Shown here: one piece after another, positions 32,642 through 40,676 of the stretch
Position numbering within the stretch: position 1 is the stretch's first letter
Layout: each line of letters starts with the position of its first letter
Origin: DASUAS01 sp963841415
Lineage (GTDB): Bacteria; Actinomycetota; Acidimicrobiia; IMCC26256; DASPTH01
Direction of reading: 5' to 3'
DNA: 64,000 bases
NCBI GenBank assembly: GCA_963841415.1
Contig: CAWJCN010000001.1
Coordinates: 1,302,001-1,366,000, forward strand
Position numbers and translations under genes: made by a program
The notes under the pieces: generated by a model
What the model saw: the letters and a program-made list of their open reading frames with translations, nothing else
Told to the model about the DNA's origin: nothing
The model's database searches: none

Positions 32642-34246
32642 TCAGCGGGCCGCGAGCTTGTCGACCAGCTCGTACTTCTTGACCTTGCCCGAGGCGGTGC
32701 GGGGCAGGTCGTCGACGGTCACCACGACGCGAGGGATCTTCTGCGGCGCGACACCCTCGGCGCGGAGGAACTCCGCGAGCCCGGTGTCGTCGACGGCAAC
32801 GCCGCCACGGACGATGACGAACGCGGCCGGTTCTTCGCCGAGGCGCGGGTGGGGAGCGGCGACGACCGCGACGTCGGTGACGTCGGGGTGGCGGCGCAGC
32901 AGCCCCTCGATCTCCTGGGCCGACAGCTTCTCGCCGCCCCGGTTGATGATGTCCTTGGTGCGGCCGGTGACGGTGATGCAACGCTGCGCGTCGACGAACC
33001 CGAGATCGCCGCTGCGGAACCATCCGTCGGCGTCGAAACCATCGCGTGTGTGCTGCGGGTCGAGGTAACCGAGCGCGCGCTGCGGCCCCCGCACCAGGAA
33101 CTCGCCCTCTGCGCCGGGCGCGACGTCGCGACCGTCGCCGTCGACGACGCGGACGTCGACCTCGGGGAGGATGCGGCCGTCGGTTCCGAGGCGGATGTCG
33201 GGACCGTCGTCACCCAACGACGCTGACACCGTCGGGCATTCGGTCATCCCGTACGCGCGCCGCGGTCGCATGCCGAGCGCCTCGCACCGCTCCATCAACT
33301 CGACCGGGATCGCGCTGCCACCGCAGTTGTAGCCGTTCGCGAGCGGGAAGGCGTCGACGCCGGCCGCCTCGACCGCGTCGACCAGCTCCTGGATGAACAC
33401 CGCCGCGCCACCCGTGTAGGTGACGCCGTGGCGGCGCATGTCGTCGACGGCCCGCGCCGCGTCCCACCGCTCGGCGAGCAGCACCGAACAGCCCGAGATC
33501 AGCGGCAACGTCACCGCCATGAGCAGACCCGTGATGTGCGACACCGGCGCCGGCATGTAGCCGCGGTCGCGGAACGTGTAGGGCGTCGCGCGCTGGTGGC
33601 GCGTCGGCACCGCGAGGAAGCCGCGCGTGCTCACGACCGCGCCCTTCGCGCCCGAGGTCGTTCCCGACGTGAAGCCGACGATCATCGGTGCGCCGGGGTC
33701 GATGCCGTCGGCGACGTGCGGGGCCGCGCGCTGCGCGTCGTCCCAGGTCAGCCAGCCCGTGGCGTCGCCCCGCACAACCACCCGGAGGCGGACGGCGGCG
33801 CCCGCGGCGGCGGCCGCGGCGCCCAGCATCTCCACGTGGTCGTGCCCGCGGAACTCGGGCGGCCCGATCACGCACGCCGGCTGGACGCCCCGCATGATCT
33901 CGGCCAGCTCGTGCTCACGGTAGATCGGCACCACCGGCACCGAGATCGCGCCGACGGCCCACACTCCGTGCGCAACGGCCAACGCCTCCCACCAGTTGGG
34001 CAGCTGCCAGACCACGACGTCACCGGGGCCGATTCCGTGCGCGTGCAACAGACCGGCCACCCGTGTCGCGGCGTCGGCCAGTTCGACCCACGTGACCGAC
34101 CGCGTGTCGTCGATCACCGCGACCGCCGGCCCGAACTCGGCCACGTTGCGTTGCAGCAGGCGCGGCACCACCGCGTCGGTGTGGAACCCCGTAGCGCGGT
34201 AGTCCGCGAGCAGATCGGGCGGGAACGGCGCCGGGGCGAACTCCAT
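32642..34246 (-). CDS. Acyl-CoA synthetase (ANL family)
   Basis: A 534-residue AMP-forming ligase with phosphate loop FTSGTTSGAKGAVVS (about residues 184-198), NCGGSAIPVELM, YGMTECPTVS, the hinge GRTKDIINRGGEKLSAQEIE and the catalytic lysine in PRTASGKVKKYEL. The sequence resembles cyclohexanecarboxylate-CoA ligase/FadD3-like enzymes. ATG 34246 has no Shine-Dalgarno; it lies 2 nt after the TAG of a mini-ORF encoded by repeat E, which is itself placed under a leaderless promoter. Translation is therefore probably by reinitiation. Confidence 0.93.
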   Translation of the reverse strand: MEFAPAPFPPDLLADYRATGFHTDAVVPRLLQRNVAEFGPAVAVIDDTRSVTWVELADAATRVAGLLHAHGIGPGDVVVWQLPNWWEALAVAHGVWAVGAISVPVVPIYREHELAEIMRGVQPACVIGPPEFRGHDHVEMLGAAAAAAGAAVRLRVVVRGDATGWLTWDDAQRAAPHVADGIDPGAPMIVGFTSGTTSGAKGAVVSTRGFLAVPTRHQRATPYTFRDRGYMPAPVSHITGLLMAVTLPLISGCSVLLAERWDAARAVDDMRRHGVTYTGGAAVFIQELVDAVEAAGVDAFPLANGYNCGGSAIPVELMERCEALGMRPRRAYGMTECPTVSASLGDDGPDIRLGTDGRILPEVDVRVVDGDGRDVAPGAEGEFLVRGPQRALGYLDPQHTRDGFDADGWFRSGDLGFVDAQRCITVTGRTKDIINRGGEKLSAQEIEGLLRRHPDVTDVAVVAAPHPRLGEEPAAFVIVRGGVAVDDTGLAEFLRAEGVAPQKIPRVVVTVDDLPRTASGKVKKYELVDKLAAR

Positions 34247-34285
34247 CGCTACGGCGTCCAGGCCAGGCGCCACTGCATCTCCATC
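34241..34285 (-). repeat. MIRU-like short repeat, copy E, in the leader of an acyl-CoA ligase
   Basis: GATGGAG occurs at 34279-34285 and 34241-34247 (minus strand), the second containing the ligase ATG. The 38-bp insertion is a shortened member of the family (GATGCAGTGGCGCCTGGCC and GGACGCCGTAGC). It creates an 11-codon ORF MEMQWRLAWTP (34284 to 34249). Removing one repeat plus the insert restores the -10 TAGCGT, 7 nt, then ATGGAG of the ligase, i.e. an ordinary leaderless gene. Confidence 0.8.
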
Positions 34286-34291
34286 TGGCGG

Positions 34292-34297
34292 ACGCTA
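34292..34297 (-). promoter_or_regulatory. Leaderless -10 (TAGCGT) now serving a mini-ORF
   Basis: Minus strand TAGCGT lies 7 nt before the ATG at 34284 of the mini-ORF on repeat E, and ahead of the ligase gene behind it. Confidence 0.55.
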
Positions 34298-34411
34298 CCC
34301 CGGCTCCGAGAGGCGAACGTCCGCGGTGCAGGTACCCTGCGCCGCAGTGAGCCGTGGCCATGCGGCCCGGGTGCCGAAGGCACCCAACAGCGGAAAGGTG
34401 AGACTGCGGCG

Positions 34412-34807
34412 ATGGACGTTCCCGACCCCTCCACCGTCACTGGCGCGCAGGATCTGTTCGCCCGTTACGCGCACCGCATCGACCGCCGCGAGTTCGACGG
34501 CTTCGGCGAGCTCTTCACCGTCGACGCCGACTACTCGCTCGCCGGCAACGAGCAACACGGACGCGACGCGATCAAAGACCTCATGCGCAGCGTGATGACG
34601 TCGCCCGGCGGTGTGCACATCATCACCAACGTGAGCGTACGCGTCGGCACCGACGGCAGCTTCGACGCGATCGCCGACTACCTGCTCACCCGCCGTCCCG
34701 ACGCCGACCAGCCGTTCGCGATCGTGGGCGTCGGTTGGTACGAGGCGACGGTCGTGCTCGACGACGGCGCGTGGCGGTTCGCGTCGTTGCGGATCACGCC
34801 CCGGTGA
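34412..34807 (+). CDS. SnoaL-like (NTF2-fold) protein
   Basis: A 131-residue cone-shaped NTF2-fold protein beginning with a QDLFARYAHRIDRREFDGFGELFTVDADYSL segment typical of SnoaL_4/nuclear-transport-factor-like dehydratases and isomerases. The substrate is unknown; relatives act on steroids and polyketides. ATG 34412 follows an AGGTGAG at about 10 nt, and a TACCCT box at 34333-34338 is a candidate -10. The stop overlaps the GTG 34804 start region of the next ligase. Confidence 0.85.
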   Translation: MDVPDPSTVTGAQDLFARYAHRIDRREFDGFGELFTVDADYSLAGNEQHGRDAIKDLMRSVMTSPGGVHIITNVSVRVGTDGSFDAIADYLLTRRPDADQPFAIVGVGWYEATVVLDDGAWRFASLRITPR

Positions 34808-36256
34808 GCGACGATCAGCTTCGGCGAACGCATCGCACAGCTCGCCGCCGCCGATCCCACGTCGCCGGTGCTCCGCGTGGTGGCGGTGGACGGCGCCGAG
34901 ACCGTGGTCACCTGGCCCGAGCTCCACCGCCGGTCCACCCAGATCGCCCGTGCGCTGCAAGACTGTGGCGCCCGTCAGGGCACCCGGATCGCGGTCGCGC
35001 TCCGCAACTCACCCGAGTTCGTGACGACGGTGCTGGCGGCGTGGAAGCTCGGCGCGGTGCCGGTGCCAGTGCGTTGGGACCTCCCCGACTGGGAGCGCGA
35101 GCGCGTGCTCGAGGTGATCGACGGCGTCACCGTCGGCGTCGACGACCTCTCGTGGTTGGTCGCCACCCACGACCTCGATCCCACGCCGCTCCCGACGGCG
35201 GTGTCACCGATGACCAACGGCATCTGCAGCAGCGGATCGACCGGCTCCCCGAAGGTCATCCTCATGGACAAGCCGGGGATCTACGACGAGGTGACCGGCA
35301 TGCCGTTCGCGGCGTCGTGGAGCCCGGTCGAGCGCCCGCAGATCATCCTCGTGATGGCGCCGATGTACCACACCAACGGGTTCGCCACGCTGTTCAGCCT
35401 GCTCTCCGGCGATCACCTCGTCGTGCTGCAGAAGTTCGACGCCGCGCGCATCGTCGATCTCATCGAGACGCACGGCGTCACGACGTTCACGGCGACCACG
35501 CTCATGCTCCAGCGCATCGCCGACCTGCCCGACATCGAGCAGCGCGACCTGTCGAGCCTCGTGTGGTTCCTGCAGGGCGCAGCCGTCATCTCGCCCGCGC
35601 TCGTGCAGCGCTGGATCGACCTCGTCGGCGCCGAGAAGGTGTACCAGTCGTACGGCATGACCGAGGGCATCGGCCTGTGCGCGATCCGCGGCGACGAGTG
35701 GCTCGAGCACCCGGGAAGTGTGGGCCGCGGCTTTCGCGACACCGAGATCAAGATCCTCGACACCGACGGCAAGGAGTTGCCGGCGGGCGAGATCGGCGAG
35801 ATCTACATGCGGTCACCGAACAGCGGGATGTTCCACTACCTCGGCGGCGCGCCGTTGCCGCCGCGCACCGTCGACGGGTTCTCGACCGGCGGCGACCTCG
35901 GGTGGCTCGAGCCCGAGGGCTACCTGCACATCGTCGATCGCCGCGTCGACATGATCGTCACGGGTGGCGCCAACGTGTTCCCGGCCGAGGTGGAGACCGC
36001 GCTCATCGACCATCCCGAGATCGCCGACGTCGTGGTGGTCGGGTTGAAGGACGACGAGTGGGGCCGACGCGTGCACGCCATCATCGAGCCCGTCCACCAC
36101 GAACGCCCGCCCACCGCCGACGACGTGCGCGCGTTCGCGAAGGACCGGCTCGCGGCCTACAAGGTGCCGAAGACGATCGAGTTCGTCGACGCCATCCCGC
36201 GCACCGAAGCGACGAAGGTCAGCCGCGCCGCCCTCGTCGACGCCCGCGGCGGCTGA
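34804..36256 (+). CDS. Acyl-CoA synthetase (ANL family), frameshift at the start
   Basis: About 483 residues of an AMP-forming ligase: CSSGSTGSPKVILMD phosphate loop, MYHTNGFATLF, YGMTEGIGLC, the hinge RVDMIVTGGANVFPAEVE and catalytic lysine in PRTEATKVSRAAL. Family-like N-terminal sequence ISFGERIAQLAAADP is encoded from 34814 but its frame has no start codon there; the first in-frame start is 34868. GTG 34804, overlapping the SnoaL stop as GTGA, joins that sequence if one base near 34813 is removed. The gene is annotated as intact apart from this indel. Confidence 0.82.
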
Positions 36257-36286
36257 CTCGACACCTGCCGGTCTCCCCCACGTTCC

Positions 36287-36327
36287 TGCGTCGAAGTTGC
36301 TGGAAGACGTCCGCAAACTTCGATGCA
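36287..36327. terminator. Palindrome at convergent gene ends
   Basis: TGCGTCGAAGTT (36287-36298) and AACTTCGATGCA (36316-36327) pair over 11 of 12 positions with a 17-nt loop, between the converging ligase and cupin genes. Confidence 0.6.
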
Positions 36328-36353
36328 AAGTTCGGGCGTAGGGCGCCGCGGGA

Positions 36354-36734
36354 TCAGTGGTTCGTGTAGTCGATGGGGCCGGCGCCCTTGACGCCGACGG
36401 CGAAGCAGAAGCAGTGGATCGGCTCGTCACCGGTGGGACGCAGGCTGTGCACCTCGTCGGGTGGGATGTAGACGAGGTCGCCCGGCGCGACGTCGCGCTC
36501 CTCCCCCGCGATCGTCATGACACCCACGCCGGTCATCACGAAGTAGAACTCGTGCGTCGGGTGCGTGTGCGGGAACACCTCGCCACCGACCGCGACCTCG
36601 AACTCGTTGGCGAGCTCCAGGTAGCCGCCGTCGGTGATGTCCTTCATCTCCTGCGGCCGGATGAGCCACCACACCGGCACCGTGCCGTTGTGCTCGACCT
36701 CCGGTTCCACCATCACCACGTTGCGGACGTCCAC
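36354..36734 (-). CDS. Cupin-domain protein
   Basis: A 126-residue single cupin with metal-site histidines in FPHTHPTHEFYFVMTG (motif 1, about residues 50-65) and VYIPPDEVHSLRPTG (motif 2, about 83-97). It could be a small dioxygenase, isomerase or sensor. GTG 36734 follows GGGAG six nt upstream. The next gene upstream is a VOC protein on the same strand, so both may act on one aromatic or steroid intermediate. Confidence 0.85.
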   Translation of the reverse strand: MDVRNVVMVEPEVEHNGTVPVWWLIRPQEMKDITDGGYLELANEFEVAVGGEVFPHTHPTHEFYFVMTGVGVMTIAGEERDVAPGDLVYIPPDEVHSLRPTGDEPIHCFCFAVGVKGAGPIDYTNH

Positions 36735-36759
36735 CTGTCTCTCCCTCTCTCGATCTGCG

Positions 36760-37215
36760 TCATGATTCGGCCCGGAGGACTTCGAAGACGATGCCGCCGA
36801 CTTCGGCGAAGAAGAAGCGGATCGACCCGCCGTCGCCCCACGGCGTGAGCGTGAGGTCGGTACACGGGATGCCGCGTTCCGCGCAGCGCGCGTGCGCACC
36901 CTCGAGGTCGCGCGTCCCGATGGCGACGCCCCACACCTTCGGCGCATCCGCCTGGAAGATCTGGAACTGGCGGCTGCTCGGGTCGCCCGCGATGTACCCA
37001 CCCATGACCTGCGAGTTGCCGCGGAACTCGATGACGCCGTCCATGGTGAAGTCACCGTTGGCATCTCGCGCCGGTGACACCACCTCGGCCGGCGGCGTGT
37101 AGCCGTCGAGCGAGCCCAGGGGCCAGCCCGCGGGGATGTCGACCACCTCGCGCAGGAACCGGTCGATCGCCGCCGGATCCGGCGACACGATCTTGACGTG
37201 GTTGATGCGGTCCAC
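36760..37215 (-). CDS. VOC-family protein
   Basis: A 151-residue single-module VOC protein starting VDRINHVKIVSPDPAAIDRFLREVV and ending FFFAEVGGIVFEVLRAES. Metal-site residues H (INHVKI), and E (VFEVL) can be seen; the insert in the middle is longer than in simple glyoxalases. GTG 37215 has GGAGG 4-5 nt upstream. First gene of the VOC-cupin pair and divergent from the P450 gene. Confidence 0.82.
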   Translation of the reverse strand: MDRINHVKIVSPDPAAIDRFLREVVDIPAGWPLGSLDGYTPPAEVVSPARDANGDFTMDGVIEFRGNSQVMGGYIAGDPSSRQFQIFQADAPKVWGVAIGTRDLEGAHARCAERGIPCTDLTLTPWGDGGSIRFFFAEVGGIVFEVLRAES

Positions 37216-37243
37216 CGGCCCTCCTCGACGCTGCGTCGCGGCG

Positions 37244-37253
37244 AGGATAGGTT
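37244..37253. promoter_or_regulatory. Divergent -10 boxes sharing TA (VOC / P450)
   Basis: Plus strand TAGGTT at 37248-37253 lies 7 nt before the P450 GTG 37261; minus strand TATCCT (37249-37244) points to the VOC gene with a leader of about 25 nt. They share TA at 37248-37249. Confidence 0.6.
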
Positions 37254-37260
37254 CCCGCGG

Positions 37261-38511
37261 GTGATCGCGCCGCCGGTGCTCGACGTCGACCTCACCGCGC
37301 ACGACCTCTACCGGGGCGGGTTCCCGTACGACCTGTTCCGCGAGCTGCGCGACGAGCACCCGGTGTGGCGTCATCCGCGCACCACGCTGACCCGAAGCCC
37401 CGACGGGATCGACTTCTGGGTGGTGCTCGGACATCCCGAGCTGCAGGCCGTCGCGCGCGACTGGCGCACCTTCAGCTCGCTCGACGGCGCCAGCATCTCG
37501 CCCACCGGCGACGAGCAGCGTGGCCACACGCTCGTGTCGAGCGACCCGCCCGGTCACACCCGCATGCGCAAGCTCATCAGCGCCGGGTTCACCCCGCGCA
37601 TGATCCACCGGCTCGACGAGCAGATCGCCATCCGCACCACACGCGTGCTCGACGCCGCAGCGGCCAAACCCGACCCGTGCAACTTCGTGCACGACGTCGC
37701 GTTCCAGCTCCCGATGCACATCATCGGCGACATCATCGGCATCCCCGAGGCCGACCGGCCCGACGTGTTCCGCTGGACCGACACGATCATGGCCGCGCCC
37801 GATCCGGCGTCGGGGATCCCGCGCGAAGACCACTTCCTCGCCGGCGCCCAGCTGTACGAGTACGCGCGCGCCCTGGGCGACGAGAAGCGCCGTCACCCCA
37901 CCGACGACGTGTGGAGCATCCTCACCACCGCCGAGGTCGACAGCGACGATGGAGAGGTCTGGCGGCTCACGTCGTCGGAGCTCGACCAGTTCTTCCTCAT
38001 CCTCACCATCGCCGGGTCCGAGACCACCCGCTCCGCGATCTCGGGCGGCCTCGTCGCATTCGCCGAGCACCCCGAGCAGTGGGACCTCCTGCGCGCCGAC
38101 CCCAGCCTGCGCGGCAACGCGGTCGAGGAGATCCTCCGGTACGTGTCGCCGGTGGCATGCTTCGCCCGCACCGCGACGTGCGACGTGGAGGTCGCCGGTC
38201 ACCACATCGGGGCGGGCGAGCGCGTGAGCATCTGGTTCCCCGCCGCGAACCGCGATCCGCGCACGTTCGACCGGCCCGACGAGTTCGACATCACGCGCGA
38301 TCCCAATGCGCACGTCGCGTTCGGAGGCGGCGGCGCCCACTTCTGCCTCGGCGCCCACCTCGCGCGCAACGAGATCCGGGCCATGTTCGCGGAACTGCTG
38401 GCACGCTTCCCCGCCGTCGAGATCACCGGACCACCCTCGTACCTGGTCTCGGCGCCCGAGCAGACGATCGCGGTGGCCCTGTCTGACCTCCCGGTGCGGC
38501 TGGCGCGGTAG
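37261..38511 (+). CDS. Cytochrome P450
   Basis: A 416-residue soluble bacterial P450. I-helix IAGSETTRSA (about residues 250-259), K-helix EEILRYVSP with the ExxR pair, and the heme loop FGGGGAHFCLGAHLAR with the cysteine ligand near residue 362. The SSDPPGHTRMRKLISAGFTPRMI segment resembles CYP125/CYP142-type steroid or CYP153-like hydroxylases. No ferredoxin gene is adjacent. GTG start supported by the leaderless box. It precedes a FadD-type ligase by 11 nt, consistent with hydroxylation then CoA activation. Confidence 0.95.
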   Translation: MIAPPVLDVDLTAHDLYRGGFPYDLFRELRDEHPVWRHPRTTLTRSPDGIDFWVVLGHPELQAVARDWRTFSSLDGASISPTGDEQRGHTLVSSDPPGHTRMRKLISAGFTPRMIHRLDEQIAIRTTRVLDAAAAKPDPCNFVHDVAFQLPMHIIGDIIGIPEADRPDVFRWTDTIMAAPDPASGIPREDHFLAGAQLYEYARALGDEKRRHPTDDVWSILTTAEVDSDDGEVWRLTSSELDQFFLILTIAGSETTRSAISGGLVAFAEHPEQWDLLRADPSLRGNAVEEILRYVSPVACFARTATCDVEVAGHHIGAGERVSIWFPAANRDPRTFDRPDEFDITRDPNAHVAFGGGGAHFCLGAHLARNEIRAMFAELLARFPAVEITGPPSYLVSAPEQTIAVALSDLPVRLAR

Positions 38512-38522
38512 AACGAACCCCG

Positions 38523-40208
38523 ATGACGACACCACTCGCCGACGACCCCCGACTCATCGCGCTCCGGGAGACGACCGCTCGGATCACCGCGGCCGGCACG
38601 CAGTTCGAGATCGTGGAGGAGGACGTGCTGGGCGAGCGCCTGCCCGTGTTCGCCAACCGACACCACTCGATGCGCGACGTCCTGCTCGGCGCGGCGCGCT
38701 TCGACGACCGCGACTGCTACGTGTTCGGCGACGGCTACCGCTTGACGTTCGACCGGCTCGCGCCACAGGTGTCGTCGCTGGCGTGCGTCCTGCGCGACCG
38801 GCACGGGATCGGCCCCGGCGATCGGGTCGCGGTGTGCGCCGCGAACTGTCGCGAGTGGCTCATGACGTTCTGGGCCGTCGCCGCGCTCGACGCGGTGCTG
38901 GTCGCGATGAACGGCTGGTGGACCGGTGCCGAGATGCGCACCGCGCTCGAGCTCACCGAGCCGAAGCTGCTCGTGATGGACGAGAAGCGCCGCGCCCGCC
39001 TCGACGGCGATCCGGGCGTGCCGCTCCTCCTCACCGAGCGGCACTTCGCGGGACTCGTCGACGACACGTCCGCGGTGCTCCCCGACGATCCGATCGCGGA
39101 GGACGACCCGTTCATCCTCATCTTCACCAGCGGCACCACCGGGCGGCCCAAGGCGGCGGTGCTCTCACACCGATCGGTGATCTCGTACCTCATGGAGCAG
39201 ACGTTCATCGGCGCACGCGGCATGGCGATGGCGGGCATCACCACCGCTCCCTCGGGCCCACCGTCCGCACGCCTCGCGCCCTACCCGCTGTTCCATGTGT
39301 CGGGGATGTCGATGGCGGTGTCGACCGTGATGTCCGGCAGCCCCACGGTGTGGCCGCTCGGTCGCTTCGACCCTGCCACCGTGCTCCGGCTCACGCGCGA
39401 CGAGCGGATCTCGGTCTGGGGTGGCGGCACCACGCACATCGTTCGGCTGCTGCAACACCCCGACATCGACACCATCGATGCCACGCAGATCACCAGCGTG
39501 GGTGTCGGCGGCTCGGCCACCCCGCCTGACGTCATCCGCCAGATCGAGGAGCGCTTCCCGCACCTCGAGAGCTCGGTGTCGTCGGGCTACGGATCGACCG
39601 AGACCGGCCTCATCAGTTGGGCGCCGGGTTGGATGCTCAAGGCCGCGCCCGATTGCGTCGGTCCGCTCACACCGACGGGCCAGGCGCGCATCACCGACGA
39701 GGACGGCACCGAGCTGCCACCCGGCGCGGAGGGCAACATCGAAGCGCGCAGCTGGATGTCGATGCTCGGCTACTGGCGCAACGACGCCGCCAACGCCGAG
39801 ACCGTGCGCCCCGGTCGCTGGATCCGCACCGGCGACTTCGGTCGGCTCGACCACGGGATCCTCTACATCGCGTCGCGCAAGCGCGACCTCATCATCCGCG
39901 GCGGCGAGAACATCTACCCGTTCGAGATCGAGCACCGCCTCGACGAACACGGCGAGATCCTCGAAGCCGCCGCCTACGGAGTGGACGATCCGGTCCACGG
40001 ACAGGCGGTGAAGGTGGTCATCGTCGTGGCGCCCGGGAGCACGCTCACCGCCGACGAGGTGCGCGCGTTCTGCGCGGAGACGCTCGCGTCCTACAAGGTG
40101 CCCGAGCTGGTCGAGATCCGCACCGAACCGCTCCCGCGCACGGCCAACGGCAAGGTGATGAAGCAGGTCCTCGCGGGCGAGGCGGAGAACACCTTCATCG
40201 AAGAGTGA
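38523..40208 (+). CDS. Acyl-CoA synthetase (FadD-like)
   Basis: A 561-residue AMP-forming ligase with an extra N-terminal segment before the ANL fold. FTSGTTGRPKAAVLSHRS (about residues 200-217), LFHVSGMSM, SGYGSTETGLISW, GRWIRTGDFGRL and the hinge SRKRDLIIRGGENIYPFEIE are all intact, as is PRTANGKVMKQVL with the catalytic lysine. It forms an operon with the P450. Specific substrate unknown. Confidence 0.94.
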   Translation: MTTPLADDPRLIALRETTARITAAGTQFEIVEEDVLGERLPVFANRHHSMRDVLLGAARFDDRDCYVFGDGYRLTFDRLAPQVSSLACVLRDRHGIGPGDRVAVCAANCREWLMTFWAVAALDAVLVAMNGWWTGAEMRTALELTEPKLLVMDEKRRARLDGDPGVPLLLTERHFAGLVDDTSAVLPDDPIAEDDPFILIFTSGTTGRPKAAVLSHRSVISYLMEQTFIGARGMAMAGITTAPSGPPSARLAPYPLFHVSGMSMAVSTVMSGSPTVWPLGRFDPATVLRLTRDERISVWGGGTTHIVRLLQHPDIDTIDATQITSVGVGGSATPPDVIRQIEERFPHLESSVSSGYGSTETGLISWAPGWMLKAAPDCVGPLTPTGQARITDEDGTELPPGAEGNIEARSWMSMLGYWRNDAANAETVRPGRWIRTGDFGRLDHGILYIASRKRDLIIRGGENIYPFEIEHRLDEHGEILEAAAYGVDDPVHGQAVKVVIVVAPGSTLTADEVRAFCAETLASYKVPELVEIRTEPLPRTANGKVMKQVLAGEAENTFIEE

Positions 40209-40218
40209 CGAACACCGG

Positions 40219-40269
40219 ATTCACTGCACCGTGGACGACGCTGGATGTAGTCCACTCACCAATGAATCG
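40219..40269. terminator. Nested palindrome at convergent gene ends
   Basis: Outer arms GATTCA (40219-40224) and TGAATC (40264-40269) and inner arms GTGGAC (40232-40237) and GTCCAC (40251-40256) form one two-part stem between the FadD-like gene and the converging VOC gene. Confidence 0.55.
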
Positions 40270-40280
40270 AGCAGGGGCAA

Positions 40281-40634
40281 TCAGCCGCGCAGCTCCCAGC
40301 GGTTCCCCGCAGGGTCCTGGCAGAACAGCACTCGCCGCCCGTCGAACTCGTTGTCGCCGAACTCGACCCCGGCACCGCGCAGGCGCTCGGCGAGCGTCTC
40401 GAGCTCCGCGCCGATCTCGAGTGCGGTGTGCGCACGCGCCGCGGGCCGATGGTCGGGATCGAGGCTCAGGTGCACTTGGGTGCCGTCGTCGGTCTCGTAC
40501 CAGCGCGCGCCGAACCCCTTCGCCATCTCCGACGGCTCGACCTTGCGGTAGCCCAGGACCTCGACGAGGAACTCGGCCTCCGAGTCGGCGCCGTCAGGTG
40601 GCACGCCGAGGTTCACGTGATGCAGACGTGTCAT
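40281..40634 (-). CDS. VOC/glyoxalase-like protein
   Basis: A 117-residue single-module VOC protein, beginning MTRLHHVNLGVPPDG and ending VLFCQDPAGNRWELRG, a typical glyoxalase-fold metal-site layout (H in HHVNL, H in VHLSLDP, E in WELRG). ATG 40634 is preceded 7 nt upstream by TAGGTT on the minus strand, a leaderless start. Confidence 0.88.
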   Translation of the reverse strand: MTRLHHVNLGVPPDGADSEAEFLVEVLGYRKVEPSEMAKGFGARWYETDDGTQVHLSLDPDHRPAARAHTALEIGAELETLAERLRGAGVEFGDNEFDGRRVLFCQDPAGNRWELRG

Positions 40635-40641
40635 GCGGATC

Positions 40642-40670
40642 AACCTACTTCGCTCGCGCTCTGCTAGACC
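40642..40670. promoter_or_regulatory. Divergent leaderless promoters
   Basis: Minus strand TAGGTT (40647-40642) is 7 nt from ATG 40634; plus strand TAGACC (40665-40670) is 6 nt from ATG 40677. The two start codons are 42 bp apart. Confidence 0.55.
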
Positions 40671-40676
40671 CGACCC

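Noticed and set aside
673..34285. Approximate 10-kb spacing of repeat copies (0.7, 11.2, 20.8, 30.5 kb)
   Set aside because: Broken by copies at 1.8 and 34.2 kb and by their absence after 34.3 kb; too few points.
34868..36256. Acyl-CoA ligase starting at GTG 34868
   Set aside because: This would delete a conserved N-terminal stretch that is present upstream in the same frame; an indel near 34813 explains the missing start better.
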